From NCBI RefSeq assembly GCF_018614655.1, contig NZ_JAGGOG010000036.1, forward strand, positions 95,167 to 159,166: 64,000 nt of DNA. The letters are read 5' to 3'. A program made the translations under genes and the position numbers. Of the stretch, positions 35,237-43,474 are shown piece after piece. The DNA is from Pseudomonas fluorescens. Lineage in GTDB: Bacteria > Pseudomonadota > Gammaproteobacteria > Pseudomonadales > Pseudomonadaceae. Below the pieces are notes generated by a model that worked only from the letters and a program-made list of their open reading frames with translations, was not told where the DNA came from and did no database searches. Position 1 is the stretch's first letter. Each line of letters starts with the position of its first letter.

Positions 35237-37054
35237 TCAAAGCGGCATCGGCTTGAGTGTTTCCCATTGATCAATGGGCCCCGGGTTGTGACTGTAGGCC
35301 CCACCCGCAAACTTGACCGCCAGCTTGTTCACCGCATTGAGCGCCGTGGTAACAGCACCTTCGGCCCAGCCTCCCGTCCATGACACGTCATCTCCGGCCA
35401 GAATAAAACCATCAGGATTACCCTGTTCGACCCCGCTCATGAACTGGGAAAACAACCTGCGCTGATATTCGTATTGCCCTGGCAAGTTCATCTTGAAGGC
35501 GCAGAGAAAGAACGGCTGCTCTTCCCAATTGATTTCGACAAATGGATCCCTGGCCCCAAAGTGCGATACCAGGTTCAAGCCTGAACCTCGATAAACCTCG
35601 TCCAACAACGTCGTACAGAGTTCGACATGCGTCGGTAGCGGCGCCGAACGGTCACCAAGAAACTTCAGGCTGTCATCGTTCCAGGTATAGGACAGGAAAA
35701 TGCCGCTACCTCGATAGGCTCCCTTGCTTTGCGAGTAATCCAACAAGTAGGTTCCGCGGGTAATCCGATCAGACAGGGTGACACTCATTTTGTAATGACC
35801 ATCCGTACCGGTCTCCTTCCAGAAGGGTTCCAGGGTGGCCGCAAATATCTTCGCCGACTGCATATAGTGGGTGTACATCACGGCCTCCCAGGTATCCCTG
35901 GGCAACAAGCTGTCCATCGCCGCCAGGCGGTCCTTGCCGCCCATATAGCGAAACTTGTCGAGGATACGCACATGAGGGGTGTAAACCACGCTTTCAAAGG
36001 AGTGACGAGTATCCTGCCCTAGCCGAGTATCGTGGACAAAGACTTCAAAGCTGCCATCGGCCTGGCGCTCGATCTGACGCACTTCCTGGTTGAAGGGGTT
36101 AGCGATGACCTGCTCAGTAAGCATCTTCACCGTGGTTGTGGCAGGCCAGTGAACCATCACATCGCCCAACGCTTGTGGTGACTGGCTCCACAAACGTGCG
36201 GGCAACTGCGAGGAGCCGTCGTACATCAACGTATGGTTGGCATCCAGGCCGGTGTACAGCACCCGCAAGACCTCCAGAAAGCAATTGGGATAGTCGGTGT
36301 TCCATCCACCGGTCCCAAACCCTATCTGGCCAAAAAGATCGATGTCCGCACGACTCCAACCGGCCTTCTCGACCATCGCGGAAAAGAAACTCAGATTGTC
36401 CCAGCCCGCGTCCAGAATGGCGTTCCAGATCGACTTGATCAACGCCTGATTGATGCTGCCTTCGGACATGGCCAGCTCCATATCAGTGAATTTGATCGGA
36501 TCGATTTCGAGGAACACCTCGAAAAACAGTCGCTCGATATCCTTGTATTTTTGAGGCAAGTCACTCCCTTCGTAGTAGGTTTGCTCATCGTTGTAATCGA
36601 CCACCGTGCTGGCCGTCGCCGGCGAACCCGGGTTGGGGAAATCAGCCGAGTTGGCGCTCATGCCCACCTTATCGAAGTAGTGCATCAGGGCCTTGCCCGA
36701 CTTGGGGAAACGCATGGCCCCCAACTCACAAATCACACTGCTCGCAGGATCGGCTGGATTCCCCACCACGTGCGAATAGAGCCGCCCACCTATACGGTCC
36801 GAGGCCTCCACAAGCACCGGGTGCAAACCCATACGCATCGCTTCATAGGCCGCCACCATACCCGCGACACCCGCGCCGACAATCAGGACTTTTTTGCCGC
36901 GGGCAGCAGCCGGAATATCGGCCAGGGCGGAAATCGAATCGCGCGCAATCTGCAGGTAATTGGCGTAATGGAAAGGAAAATCAGGAATCAGTGCCGTGAC
37001 ATCGTTACTCAAAAGCCGTTGGGCACCTTGGGAACGGGAAGGAATCGCAGACAT
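35237..37054 (-). CDS. Flavin-dependent L-amino-acid 2-monooxygenase / monoamine oxidase family protein
   Basis: A 605-residue FAD enzyme. It has the dinucleotide-binding motif VLIVGAGVAGMVAAYEAMRM (56-75), EASDRIGGRLYS (83-94), ELGAMRFP (110-117, with the Arg that binds the substrate carboxylate in this family) and the C-terminal FAD block AGDDVSWTGGWAEGAVTTAL. These match amino-acid 2-monooxygenases (tryptophan IaaM, phenylalanine, and lysine DavB/oxidase types), which turn an amino acid into an amide plus CO2. The N-terminal DFPFHYANYL and C-terminal NPGP blocks look closest to the lysine type. The ATG at 37054 has AAGGATG upstream. It is divergent from the permease-amidase pair. Confidence 0.85.
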   Translation of the reverse strand: MSAIPSRSQGAQRLLSNDVTALIPDFPFHYANYLQIARDSISALADIPAAARGKKVLIVGAGVAGMVAAYEAMRMGLHPVLVEASDRIGGRLYSHVVGNPADPASSVICELGAMRFPKSGKALMHYFDKVGMSANSADFPNPGSPATASTVVDYNDEQTYYEGSDLPQKYKDIERLFFEVFLEIDPIKFTDMELAMSEGSINQALIKSIWNAILDAGWDNLSFFSAMVEKAGWSRADIDLFGQIGFGTGGWNTDYPNCFLEVLRVLYTGLDANHTLMYDGSSQLPARLWSQSPQALGDVMVHWPATTTVKMLTEQVIANPFNQEVRQIERQADGSFEVFVHDTRLGQDTRHSFESVVYTPHVRILDKFRYMGGKDRLAAMDSLLPRDTWEAVMYTHYMQSAKIFAATLEPFWKETGTDGHYKMSVTLSDRITRGTYLLDYSQSKGAYRGSGIFLSYTWNDDSLKFLGDRSAPLPTHVELCTTLLDEVYRGSGLNLVSHFGARDPFVEINWEEQPFFLCAFKMNLPGQYEYQRRLFSQFMSGVEQGNPDGFILAGDDVSWTGGWAEGAVTTALNAVNKLAVKFAGGAYSHNPGPIDQWETLKPMPL

Positions 37055-37318
37055 GATGACATCCTTGCAGGCAGGGAGATTGTCCACCCTCTACTACAAG
37101 GCTAAAGGCGACTGCGACGGGACTAAGGACCAGCGTAGAAGAGTCCTCATCAACGGTTATATCCCTTCGAAATAAGATTGCGGTGGTTCCATCGCCGCTG
37201 ACTACAATTCATTACTTAAGGAAAGTCTGAAGTAATTATTTACAGATCACGATTCAATTGGCGCTCCACTTACCCGATGCTCCGGCACTCAATCACTATA
37301 AAAACAGACCGTGAACCT
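37055..37318. other. Divergent promoter region, monooxygenase / permease
   Basis: 264 bases, AT-richer than the flanks around 37195-37260. It must hold both promoters. I see no recognised operator and no regulator gene beside it. Confidence 0.5.
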
Positions 37319-38764
37319 ATGAACGCTCTTTCCGACAAGACGGCACCCCCTGTCGCCACCGGCCTGAAAATCGAAACGCGCTCCATTGACTATGTTCCGC
37401 GCAATGAACGCCACGGCAAGGTCTGGCATCAAGGCCCCTTCTGGTTCACGGGCAACTTCGTACTGACCACCATGGTCACCGGGTTCACTGGCGCCGCGTT
37501 GGGCCTGGGCCTGGCGTATGCGATCCTGGCGATTGTCATCGGTGTGGGCCTGGGCACGTTCGCCATGGCATTTCACGCCAACCAGGGCCCGCGCATGGGT
37601 TTGCCGCAGATGATCCAGTCGCGCGCCCAGTTCGGTTTGCGCGGGGCGATTGTGCCGTTCATCGCGGTGATCTTCGTGTACATCGGCTTCAATGTGTTCA
37701 ACGTGATTCTGGCCACCGATGCCATCAACACGGTCCTTCCGGGGAGCCGGGCACCTTGGTATGCCTTGATGATCATCCTCGCGGTGGTGATTGCCGTGAT
37801 CGGCCACGACCTGCTGCACACCGTGCAACGCTGGCTGACCTACGTGATGATCAGCGTGTTCGCGGTGCTGACCGTCGCGGCCCTGATGAGCCTCAAGGCC
37901 GATGCCGCAGTGGCCAATGCCCATTTCTCCTGGTCGGCGTTTCTGATTCAGCTCTCTGCCGCAGCCGGCTATCAAATCAGCTACGCCGTTTACGTATCCG
38001 ACTACTCCCGCTACCTGCCCCATAAAACCCCATCGCGCAGTGTGATTTTCTGGACTTATCTGGGCGCCGCCGGCTCGGCTTTGTGGCTGATGTCCCTGGG
38101 CGCGTTCCTCGCCTCCGCCCTGCCCTCACCCGATGCCATCGGCAGCGTGCGCGCGGTGGGCAACCAGGTGATTCCCGGCTTCGGTACCTTTACCGTGCTG
38201 ATAGAGGTACCGGCGCTGGTCGGCATCATGGCGGTCAATTGCTACGGCGCGATGCTGACCGGCATCAGTGCCATCGACGGCTTCGTGAAGATCCAACCGC
38301 GCCTCAAGAGCCGAGTCATCGGTATCGGCCTGGTCGCGGTGATCATCTTCCTGATCACCTTGAGCATTCCCGACAGCTACCTGGCCAGCTTCAACACCTT
38401 CGTCTTGATGATGCTGTACTTCCTGGTGCCGTGGACGGCCGTCAACCTTGCAGACTTCTATGGGGTGCGCAAAGGCCAATACGCCATCAGCGACATCTTC
38501 AACGCGGGCGGGATCTACGGCCAATGGGGCAAGGCAGGCCTGGTCGCCTATTGCCTGGGCGTGGTGTCGATGATCCCGTTCATGTCGTTGAGTTTCTATG
38601 AAGGCCCCATCGCCATGGCGCTGGGTGGGGCGGACATCGCGTTCGTCATCGGCCTTGCAGTTTCCGCGATCATCTATTGCGTGATGAGTCGCAACCTGGA
38701 CCGAGATGCCGAGCGCCGCGCCATCGTCGCCAGCGAGGCCCTGCTGGAAGGGAAACACCCATGA
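37319..38764 (+). CDS. NCS1-family permease (cytosine/allantoin/hydantoin type)
   Basis: A 481-residue inner-membrane transporter with about twelve helices. Family blocks are FWFTGNFVLTTMVTGFTGAA, MGLPQMIQSRAQFGLRGA and YQISYAVYVSDYSRYLP. NCS1 proteins are Na+ or H+ symporters for nucleobases, allantoin, hydantoins and related compounds. I chose the ATG at 37319 (MNALSDKTAPP); an in-frame ATG at 37277 has no better site. It overlaps the amidase gene by ATGA, so it probably imports a compound handled by that enzyme or by the divergent monooxygenase. Confidence 0.9.
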   Translation: MNALSDKTAPPVATGLKIETRSIDYVPRNERHGKVWHQGPFWFTGNFVLTTMVTGFTGAALGLGLAYAILAIVIGVGLGTFAMAFHANQGPRMGLPQMIQSRAQFGLRGAIVPFIAVIFVYIGFNVFNVILATDAINTVLPGSRAPWYALMIILAVVIAVIGHDLLHTVQRWLTYVMISVFAVLTVAALMSLKADAAVANAHFSWSAFLIQLSAAAGYQISYAVYVSDYSRYLPHKTPSRSVIFWTYLGAAGSALWLMSLGAFLASALPSPDAIGSVRAVGNQVIPGFGTFTVLIEVPALVGIMAVNCYGAMLTGISAIDGFVKIQPRLKSRVIGIGLVAVIIFLITLSIPDSYLASFNTFVLMMLYFLVPWTAVNLADFYGVRKGQYAISDIFNAGGIYGQWGKAGLVAYCLGVVSMIPFMSLSFYEGPIAMALGGADIAFVIGLAVSAIIYCVMSRNLDRDAERRAIVASEALLEGKHP

Positions 38765-39576
38765 GTAGCGTGCGCGTCGTGTGTCATCAACTGGCACCGC
38801 GCATTGCCGACGCCGAACACAACCGTGCCCTTAGCGCCAAAGCCATCCGGGATGCGGCGGCGCTGGGCGGGCAAGTAGTGGTTTTGCCGGAGCTGATGCA
38901 AAGCGGTTATGTGTTCAATGATCGCCAGGAAGCCTTTGAGGTGTCCGAGACGCTCGATGGGCCGACGCTTACCCTGTGGAAAACCCTGGCAAGCGAGCTG
39001 AATATCATCGTCGTGGCCGGCTTTTGCGAACAACTGACGGAAGGCAAGGTGGCCAATAGCGCAGCGCTGATCGAACCCGAAGGCCGGGTAACGGTGTACC
39101 GCAAGGCGCATTTGTGGAACGGCGAGAAACTAATCTTTACGCCCGGAGATGCTCCGCCACCCGTGGTGGCAACCAGCGTCGGACAGATCGCCGTGATGAT
39201 CTGCTACGACCTGGAGCTGCCCGAGTGGGTACGCTTGGCCGCTCTGGCCGGTGCCGACCTGCTATGCGCTCCCGTAAACTGGCCGGACGCCCCACGCCCG
39301 GCCGGCGAACGACCGGGAGAAATCGTACGGGTTCAGGCCAACGCGGCGATCAATCGGATGTTCATCGCCGCTTGCGACCGTCATGGCGAAGAACGAGGGG
39401 TTAACTGGGTCGGCGGCTCAGTCATCGTCGACGCCGATGGTTATCCGCTGGCCGGCGCTGTCTCCCACCAAACGGAACAACGGCTGGTGGCCGACCTGCC
39501 GCTGGCGCTGGCCAGGGATAAGCACATCAGCGAACACAACCACGTCCTCCAGGACCGTCGACCGGGGTTGTACTGA
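38761..39576 (+). CDS. Nitrilase-superfamily amidase
   Basis: A 271-residue carbon-nitrogen hydrolase with the complete triad Glu44 (VLPELMQSGY), Lys115 (VYRKAHLW) and Cys148 (MICYDLELPE). Members hydrolyse amides, carbamoyl groups or nitriles; the small-amidase branch includes 5-aminovaleramidase (DavA) and R-stereoselective amidases. The start overlaps the permease stop (ATGA). With the divergent amino-acid monooxygenase it would complete the route amino acid to amide to carboxylic acid plus ammonia. The substrate is not known. Confidence 0.9.
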   Translation: MSSVRVVCHQLAPRIADAEHNRALSAKAIRDAAALGGQVVVLPELMQSGYVFNDRQEAFEVSETLDGPTLTLWKTLASELNIIVVAGFCEQLTEGKVANSAALIEPEGRVTVYRKAHLWNGEKLIFTPGDAPPPVVATSVGQIAVMICYDLELPEWVRLAALAGADLLCAPVNWPDAPRPAGERPGEIVRVQANAAINRMFIAACDRHGEERGVNWVGGSVIVDADGYPLAGAVSHQTEQRLVADLPLALARDKHISEHNHVLQDRRPGLY

Positions 39577-39667
39577 GCCCGGCAACAGATACTGGCCCAA
39601 TGCCGAGACTGTTTTTTGATATTTCCGACAGCCCCCAACCCCGCGTTCATTGACTAGCCTCTTGGAA

Positions 39668-39706
39668 CCCGAAAGGAAAAGGCCGATGCATAGGCCACCT
39701 TTCGGG
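39668..39706. other. Inverted repeat upstream of the 66-residue gene
   Basis: CCCGAAAGG and CCTTTCGGG are exact complements 21 bases apart, with an inner GGCC pair. No T-run follows. It may be an mRNA leader structure or a weak terminator for the amidase gene. Confidence 0.45.
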
Positions 39707-39762
39707 ACTACCTGCCTGCCGAACATTCGGCCGGAAACGGAAATCCAGCAGAGAGCTGAATC

Positions 39763-39963
39763 ATGGAATATCAAAGCAACGGCAACACCTTGCGAAGCGA
39801 CGGCACTATCAGCACCACGGTCATTGACTGGGATGAGTTCAGGAAACTCGCCAAAGTCGGCGACACCATCCAGGAGCCATCAAGGACGTTGAAGATCTAC
39901 GACAAAGTCTATGAATTGACAGCATCAGGCCAGCACTTCGTGGTCCATATCTATGCCCAGTAA
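39763..39963 (+). CDS. Small hypothetical protein, 66 residues
   Basis: The frame starts MEYQSNGNTLRSDGTISTTV and ends VVHIYAQ. It is soluble and beta-rich and has no signal peptide. GAGAG lies 8 bases before the ATG. Codon use is less GC-biased than the neighbours. I do not recognise a family. It could be a real small gene in the accessory segment or a chance frame. Confidence 0.55.
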   Translation: MEYQSNGNTLRSDGTISTTVIDWDEFRKLAKVGDTIQEPSRTLKIYDKVYELTASGQHFVVHIYAQ

Positions 39964-39980
39964 CCATTAACGCCTAAGGC

Positions 39981-40011
39981 CCGCGTCGAAGATTCATGGC
40001 CTTCGACGCGG
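39981..40011. terminator. Hairpin between convergent genes
   Basis: CCGCGTCGAAG and CTTCGACGCGG form a perfect 11-bp stem with a 9-base loop between the 66-residue gene and gbcB. There is no T-run on either side, so it is a structural terminator or mRNA stabiliser. Confidence 0.6.
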
Positions 40012-40037
40012 AACTGAGGCGATGCAGGTTTAAAGGG

Positions 40038-41138
40038 TTAAAACTCGATACGCACATCACCCTTCGGCACGCTGCAGCACGACAGGATGTAGCCTTCAGC
40101 TTCATCTTCCTCGGTGATACCGCCGTTGTGCTCCATCTCGACTTCCCCACCCAGTTTCATCACCTTGCAGGTCCCGCAAATCCCCATGCCACACGCCTTG
40201 GGGATCAACAGGCCAAGCTTGGCCGCCGCCGCATGCACGGTTTCGCCTGGTGCCACGCGGATGCTTTTGCCCGACGAGATGAATTCCACCTGATGCAAAT
40301 CCGCCTGGTCGATTTCCGGTGCATCCGCCGCTTGCTCGGCTTGCTCCACGGCATCGGCACGGGCTTCCGGCGGCGTCGCGCCGAAGGATTCCTCGTGGTA
40401 GCGGCTCATGTCGAAGCCGTTGACTTCCAGCAGGCGCTTGACCGCGTTCATGTACGGGGTCGGCCCGCAACAGAAGACTTCGCGCTCCAGGAAGTCGGGC
40501 ACCATCAGTTCGAGCATTTTCTGGTTGAGGTAACCGCGATAACCGGCCCACGGCTCACCAAGACCGTGCTTCTCACAGATCAGGTGCAGGCTGAAGTTAT
40601 CGATCCGCGACGCCATGTGTTCCAGTTCGCGGTGGTAGATGATGTCTTTCGGTGAGCGGGCGCTGTGGACGAAGACCATGTCGACATTGGCGTTGGTGTC
40701 GTAAAACCAGCGCGCCATGGACATCACCGGGGTGATACCGACACCGCCGCTCAGGTACAGCACTTTCGGATTGGTGTAGTCGATGGCGTTGAACAGCCCG
40801 ACCGGCCCGTGCACCGCCAGTTCCTGGCCTTCGTGCAGGGTATCGTGCAGCCAATTGGAGACCTTGCCGCCCGGTACGCGTTTGATGGTGACGGAGAAGC
40901 TGTAAGGCACCGATGGCGAGCTGGAAATGGTGTAGGAGCGCATGATCGGCTGGCCGTCGATTTCCAGCTCCAGGGTGACGAACTGCCCCGGCTTGAAAAA
41001 GAACAAAATCGGCTGGTCGGCCATGAAGCAAAAGGTGCGCACGTCCCAGGTTTCCTGGATGACTTTGACGCAACGGACGATGTGTCGACCATTGGCCCAG
41101 GTCTGGGTGGTTACCGGGTTCAGGAAGCTGTTGGACAT
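40038..41138 (-). CDS. gbcB: Glycine betaine monooxygenase reductase GbcB
   Basis: A 366-residue ferredoxin reductase that feeds electrons from NAD(P)H to GbcA. It has an FAD domain (about 18-120, MRSYTISSSP at 66-75), an NAD domain (about 125-235, LSGGVGITPVMSM at 129-141) and a C-terminal plant-type 2Fe-2S domain with Cys316, Cys321, Cys324 and a Cys at 354/355. An acidic linker (250-285) separates the last two. The ATG at 41138 has GGAGAA 6 bases upstream. It is divergent from gbcA, as in other pseudomonads. Confidence 0.95.
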   Translation of the reverse strand: MSNSFLNPVTTQTWANGRHIVRCVKVIQETWDVRTFCFMADQPILFFFKPGQFVTLELEIDGQPIMRSYTISSSPSVPYSFSVTIKRVPGGKVSNWLHDTLHEGQELAVHGPVGLFNAIDYTNPKVLYLSGGVGITPVMSMARWFYDTNANVDMVFVHSARSPKDIIYHRELEHMASRIDNFSLHLICEKHGLGEPWAGYRGYLNQKMLELMVPDFLEREVFCCGPTPYMNAVKRLLEVNGFDMSRYHEESFGATPPEARADAVEQAEQAADAPEIDQADLHQVEFISSGKSIRVAPGETVHAAAAKLGLLIPKACGMGICGTCKVMKLGGEVEMEHNGGITEEDEAEGYILSCCSVPKGDVRIEF

Positions 41139-41422
41139 GCTGTTCTCCGCAGCCGTAAGTCGGCCTTCATGGTGGCGATTCTGCGTAACGCGTGAATCAC
41201 CCATTTACCTATCTGCGACATTCACATACTTATCGCGACCAGCCCCCATACCATGGGGGTTACGCGTCGGGAACAGAGTGGGCCATGTCGCTCATGGATA
41301 AGGTTCTGGGCAGCGCCGGCCCCACACTCGCTCCACATGAAGACGCTTTCTTTACGCCTTGCAACGCACCAACCGTAGCCACTATTCGCCGGCCACACAG
41401 AATGGCCATGAGGACACACACG
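41139..41422. other. Divergent gbcB/gbcA promoter region
   Basis: 284 non-coding bases. They hold paired GCGAC words at 41215-41219 and 41235-41239 and a CCCCCATACCATGGGGG palindrome at about 41243-41258. The region is where GbdR, the betaine-responsive activator, would be expected to act. Confidence 0.6.
41210..41240 (+). promoter_or_regulatory. Candidate AraC-type direct repeat upstream of gbcA
   Basis: TATCTGCGACA and TATCGCGACC share GCGAC exactly 20 bases apart, about two helical turns, the geometry of AraC-family half-sites. Similarity is short, so this is tentative. Confidence 0.35.
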
Positions 41423-42718
41423 ATGGACGTCACCGCAACCTTAAGCTTGGGCGATCCGCTGGAACCCGCACGCAAGGCCACCGCGCAAATGCTGCAAGAG
41501 CGCGAGCGTACCTATTCGCTGCCGCAGCCGTTTTACTCTGATGAGCGGCTGTTTGATATCGACATGCAGGAGATCTTCCAGAAAGAGTGGTTGATCGCCG
41601 GCATGACCTGCGAAATCCCTACCAAGGGCAACTACATCACCCTGCAAGTGGGCAAGAACCCGATCATCGTGATTCGTGGTGCCGACGGTGTGGTTCACGC
41701 GTTCCACAACGTCTGCCGCCATCGCGGTTCGCGCTTGTGCACCAGCGACAAGGGCAAGGTGGCCAAGCTGGTCTGCCACTACCACCAATGGACCTACGAG
41801 TTGGACGGGCGCCTGCTGTTCGCCGGCACCGAGATGGGCGCCGACTTCGACATGAAGCAGTACGGCCTCAAGCCGGTGAACGTGAAGACCGCGGGTGGCT
41901 ATATCTTTATCAGCCTGTCGCAGAATCCGCCGGCCATTGACGACTTCCTGTCGACCCTGAGCCACTACATGGAACCCTACGACATGGAGAACACCAAGGT
42001 GGCGATTCAGACCACCTTGTTCGAAAAGGCCAACTGGAAGCTGGTGCTGGAAAACAACCGCGAGTGCTACCACTGCAACGCGTCGCACCCGGAGCTGTTG
42101 AAAACCCTGCTGGAATGGGACGACGTCACCGACCCACGGGCCGACCAGGCCTTCAAGGACCACGTCGCCGCCTCGGCAGCGGCCTGGGACGCGGAGAAAA
42201 TCCCCTACGCCCATGCCAGCTTCGGCCTGCGTAACCGCATCGTGCGCATGCCGCTGCTCAAGGGCACCGTGTCCATGACGCTGGACGGCAAGCAAGGCTG
42301 CAAGAAACTGATGGGCCGCATCCAGAACCCCGACCTGGGCTCGATGCGCATCCTGCATCTGCCACACTCGTGGAACCACTGCATGGGCGATCACATCATC
42401 GTCTTCACCGTGTGGCCGATCAGCGCCCAAGAAACCATGGTCACCACCAAATGGATCGTCCACAAGGACGCTGTGGAAGGCGTGGACTATGACATCGATC
42501 GCATGCGCCAAGTATGGGATGCCACCAACGACCAGGACCGTCGCCTGGCGGAAGAGAACCAGCGCGGGATCAACTCCACGGCCTATCAGCCGGGGCCTTA
42601 TTCCAAGACCTATGAGTTTGGCGTGGTGAACTTTGTGGATTGGTACAGCGAGCGGATGCTGAGCAACCTGGGAGCGGCGCCAGCGCCGTACCTCAAAGGC
42701 GTTGCCGCACACGAATAA
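41423..42718 (+). CDS. gbcA: Glycine betaine monooxygenase, oxygenase subunit GbcA
   Basis: A 431-residue Rieske non-haem iron oxygenase that demethylates glycine betaine to dimethylglycine and formaldehyde. The Rieske ligands are Cys98, His100, Cys118 and His121 (VCRHRGSRLCTS, CHYHQW); the mononuclear iron site includes His217 and His222 in NNRECYHCNASHPELL. I chose the ATG at 41423 (MDVTATLSLG), preceded by GAGGA; the frame extends upstream through the promoter but without a plausible start. It works with GbcB. Confidence 0.96.
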   Translation: MDVTATLSLGDPLEPARKATAQMLQERERTYSLPQPFYSDERLFDIDMQEIFQKEWLIAGMTCEIPTKGNYITLQVGKNPIIVIRGADGVVHAFHNVCRHRGSRLCTSDKGKVAKLVCHYHQWTYELDGRLLFAGTEMGADFDMKQYGLKPVNVKTAGGYIFISLSQNPPAIDDFLSTLSHYMEPYDMENTKVAIQTTLFEKANWKLVLENNRECYHCNASHPELLKTLLEWDDVTDPRADQAFKDHVAASAAAWDAEKIPYAHASFGLRNRIVRMPLLKGTVSMTLDGKQGCKKLMGRIQNPDLGSMRILHLPHSWNHCMGDHIIVFTVWPISAQETMVTTKWIVHKDAVEGVDYDIDRMRQVWDATNDQDRRLAEENQRGINSTAYQPGPYSKTYEFGVVNFVDWYSERMLSNLGAAPAPYLKGVAAHE

Positions 42719-42740
42719 CTGACACACCAAGGATCAAAAA

Positions 42741-42824
42741 TGTGTGCGGGCTTGCTCGCGAATGCGGAGTGTCAGTCAAACATGCATCAACTGGCACACC
42801 GTATTCGCGAGCAAACCCCCACAA
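42741..42824. repeat. Degenerate REP-like inverted repeat after gbcA
   Basis: TGTGTGCGGGCTTGCTCGCG...GCGAGCAAACCCCCACA. The outer bases have diverged from the family consensus. Confidence 0.75.
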
Positions 42825-42895
42825 TGTTTTGTAGCTGTACAAAAATCATCCATCACCCAGACAGACCTTTACCGCCCTGCCCTCCAGCCATTGCC

Positions 42896-43455
42896 CAACA
42901 ACTTATCCACAAAGCCACCCACAGCAATTGTGGGCAACTGCCCTTCCTTCTCGAAATAAAATCAAGAAAATCCGTGACTTATTCAAAGCACGGGGTTTTA
43001 CCCGTCATTGATCAATTTTTAACCTGAAGCCTGTAAGCCACGGTTTGTATAGCCTACAGAGGAACGCAAACACCTTATCCACAGAAGCACCAACAGACTT
43101 TGGGGGCAACTTCAGTCTTTCTGTGGAAAACCGCCTGACACCTAGGAAAATCGAGGCCTTGAGAGGTATTTCAAGCTGAAACACCGACATTGGTCATATT
43201 TTGATCAGGCGAGTGAAAGCCTTTGTTTATATGGCCTGTAGCGGGTAGCAAACATCTTATCCACAGAAGCGCCAACAGACTTTGGGGGCAACTCTGAGAC
43301 GGGCATTTTCCTTATCCACAAAAAAACCCAAGGAAAAACCGTCAGTTAGGTTGGTTGTTTTTCGTACAGAGGACTGCAAGGCTTGATTTACATAGCGTGT
43401 GGGAAGCCGCGAACAGGTTATCCACAGGTGGACCAACAGGGATTGTGGGTAACCG
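42896..43455. repeat. Degenerate tandem units carrying DnaA-box sequences
   Basis: In a 756-base gene-free stretch (42719-43474), four units of about 160-180 bases carry the core TTATCCACA-N8/11-CCAACAG-N5-TTGTGGG-N-AACT or variants. Exact TTATCCACA words lie at 42903, 43075, 43257, 43312 and 43418, all on the plus strand. Upstream of units two to four is a degenerate block with GGCTTG/GCCTTTG, TTTATAT and CGCAAAC/AGCAAAC words. TTATCCACA is the consensus DnaA box. Each core can also pair, GTTATCCACA with TTGTGGGTAAC. No gene is convincing here. Confidence 0.75.
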
Positions 43456-43474
43456 CCGCTTTCGCCGTCCGGGG

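Noticed and set aside
34051..35310. Upstream extension of the TraX frame through the antisense of ltaE
   Set aside because: The extension only mirrors ltaE; a well-placed start with GGGGA exists at 34050.
41192..41422. N-terminal extension of gbcA by 77 codons
   Set aside because: It reads through the divergent promoter and has no family match; GbcA starts MDVTATLSLG.
42896..43455. Chromosomal replication origin
   Set aside because: No dnaA, dnaN, rpmH or gidA genes are near, and no AT-rich unwinding region; boxes alone do not make oriC.
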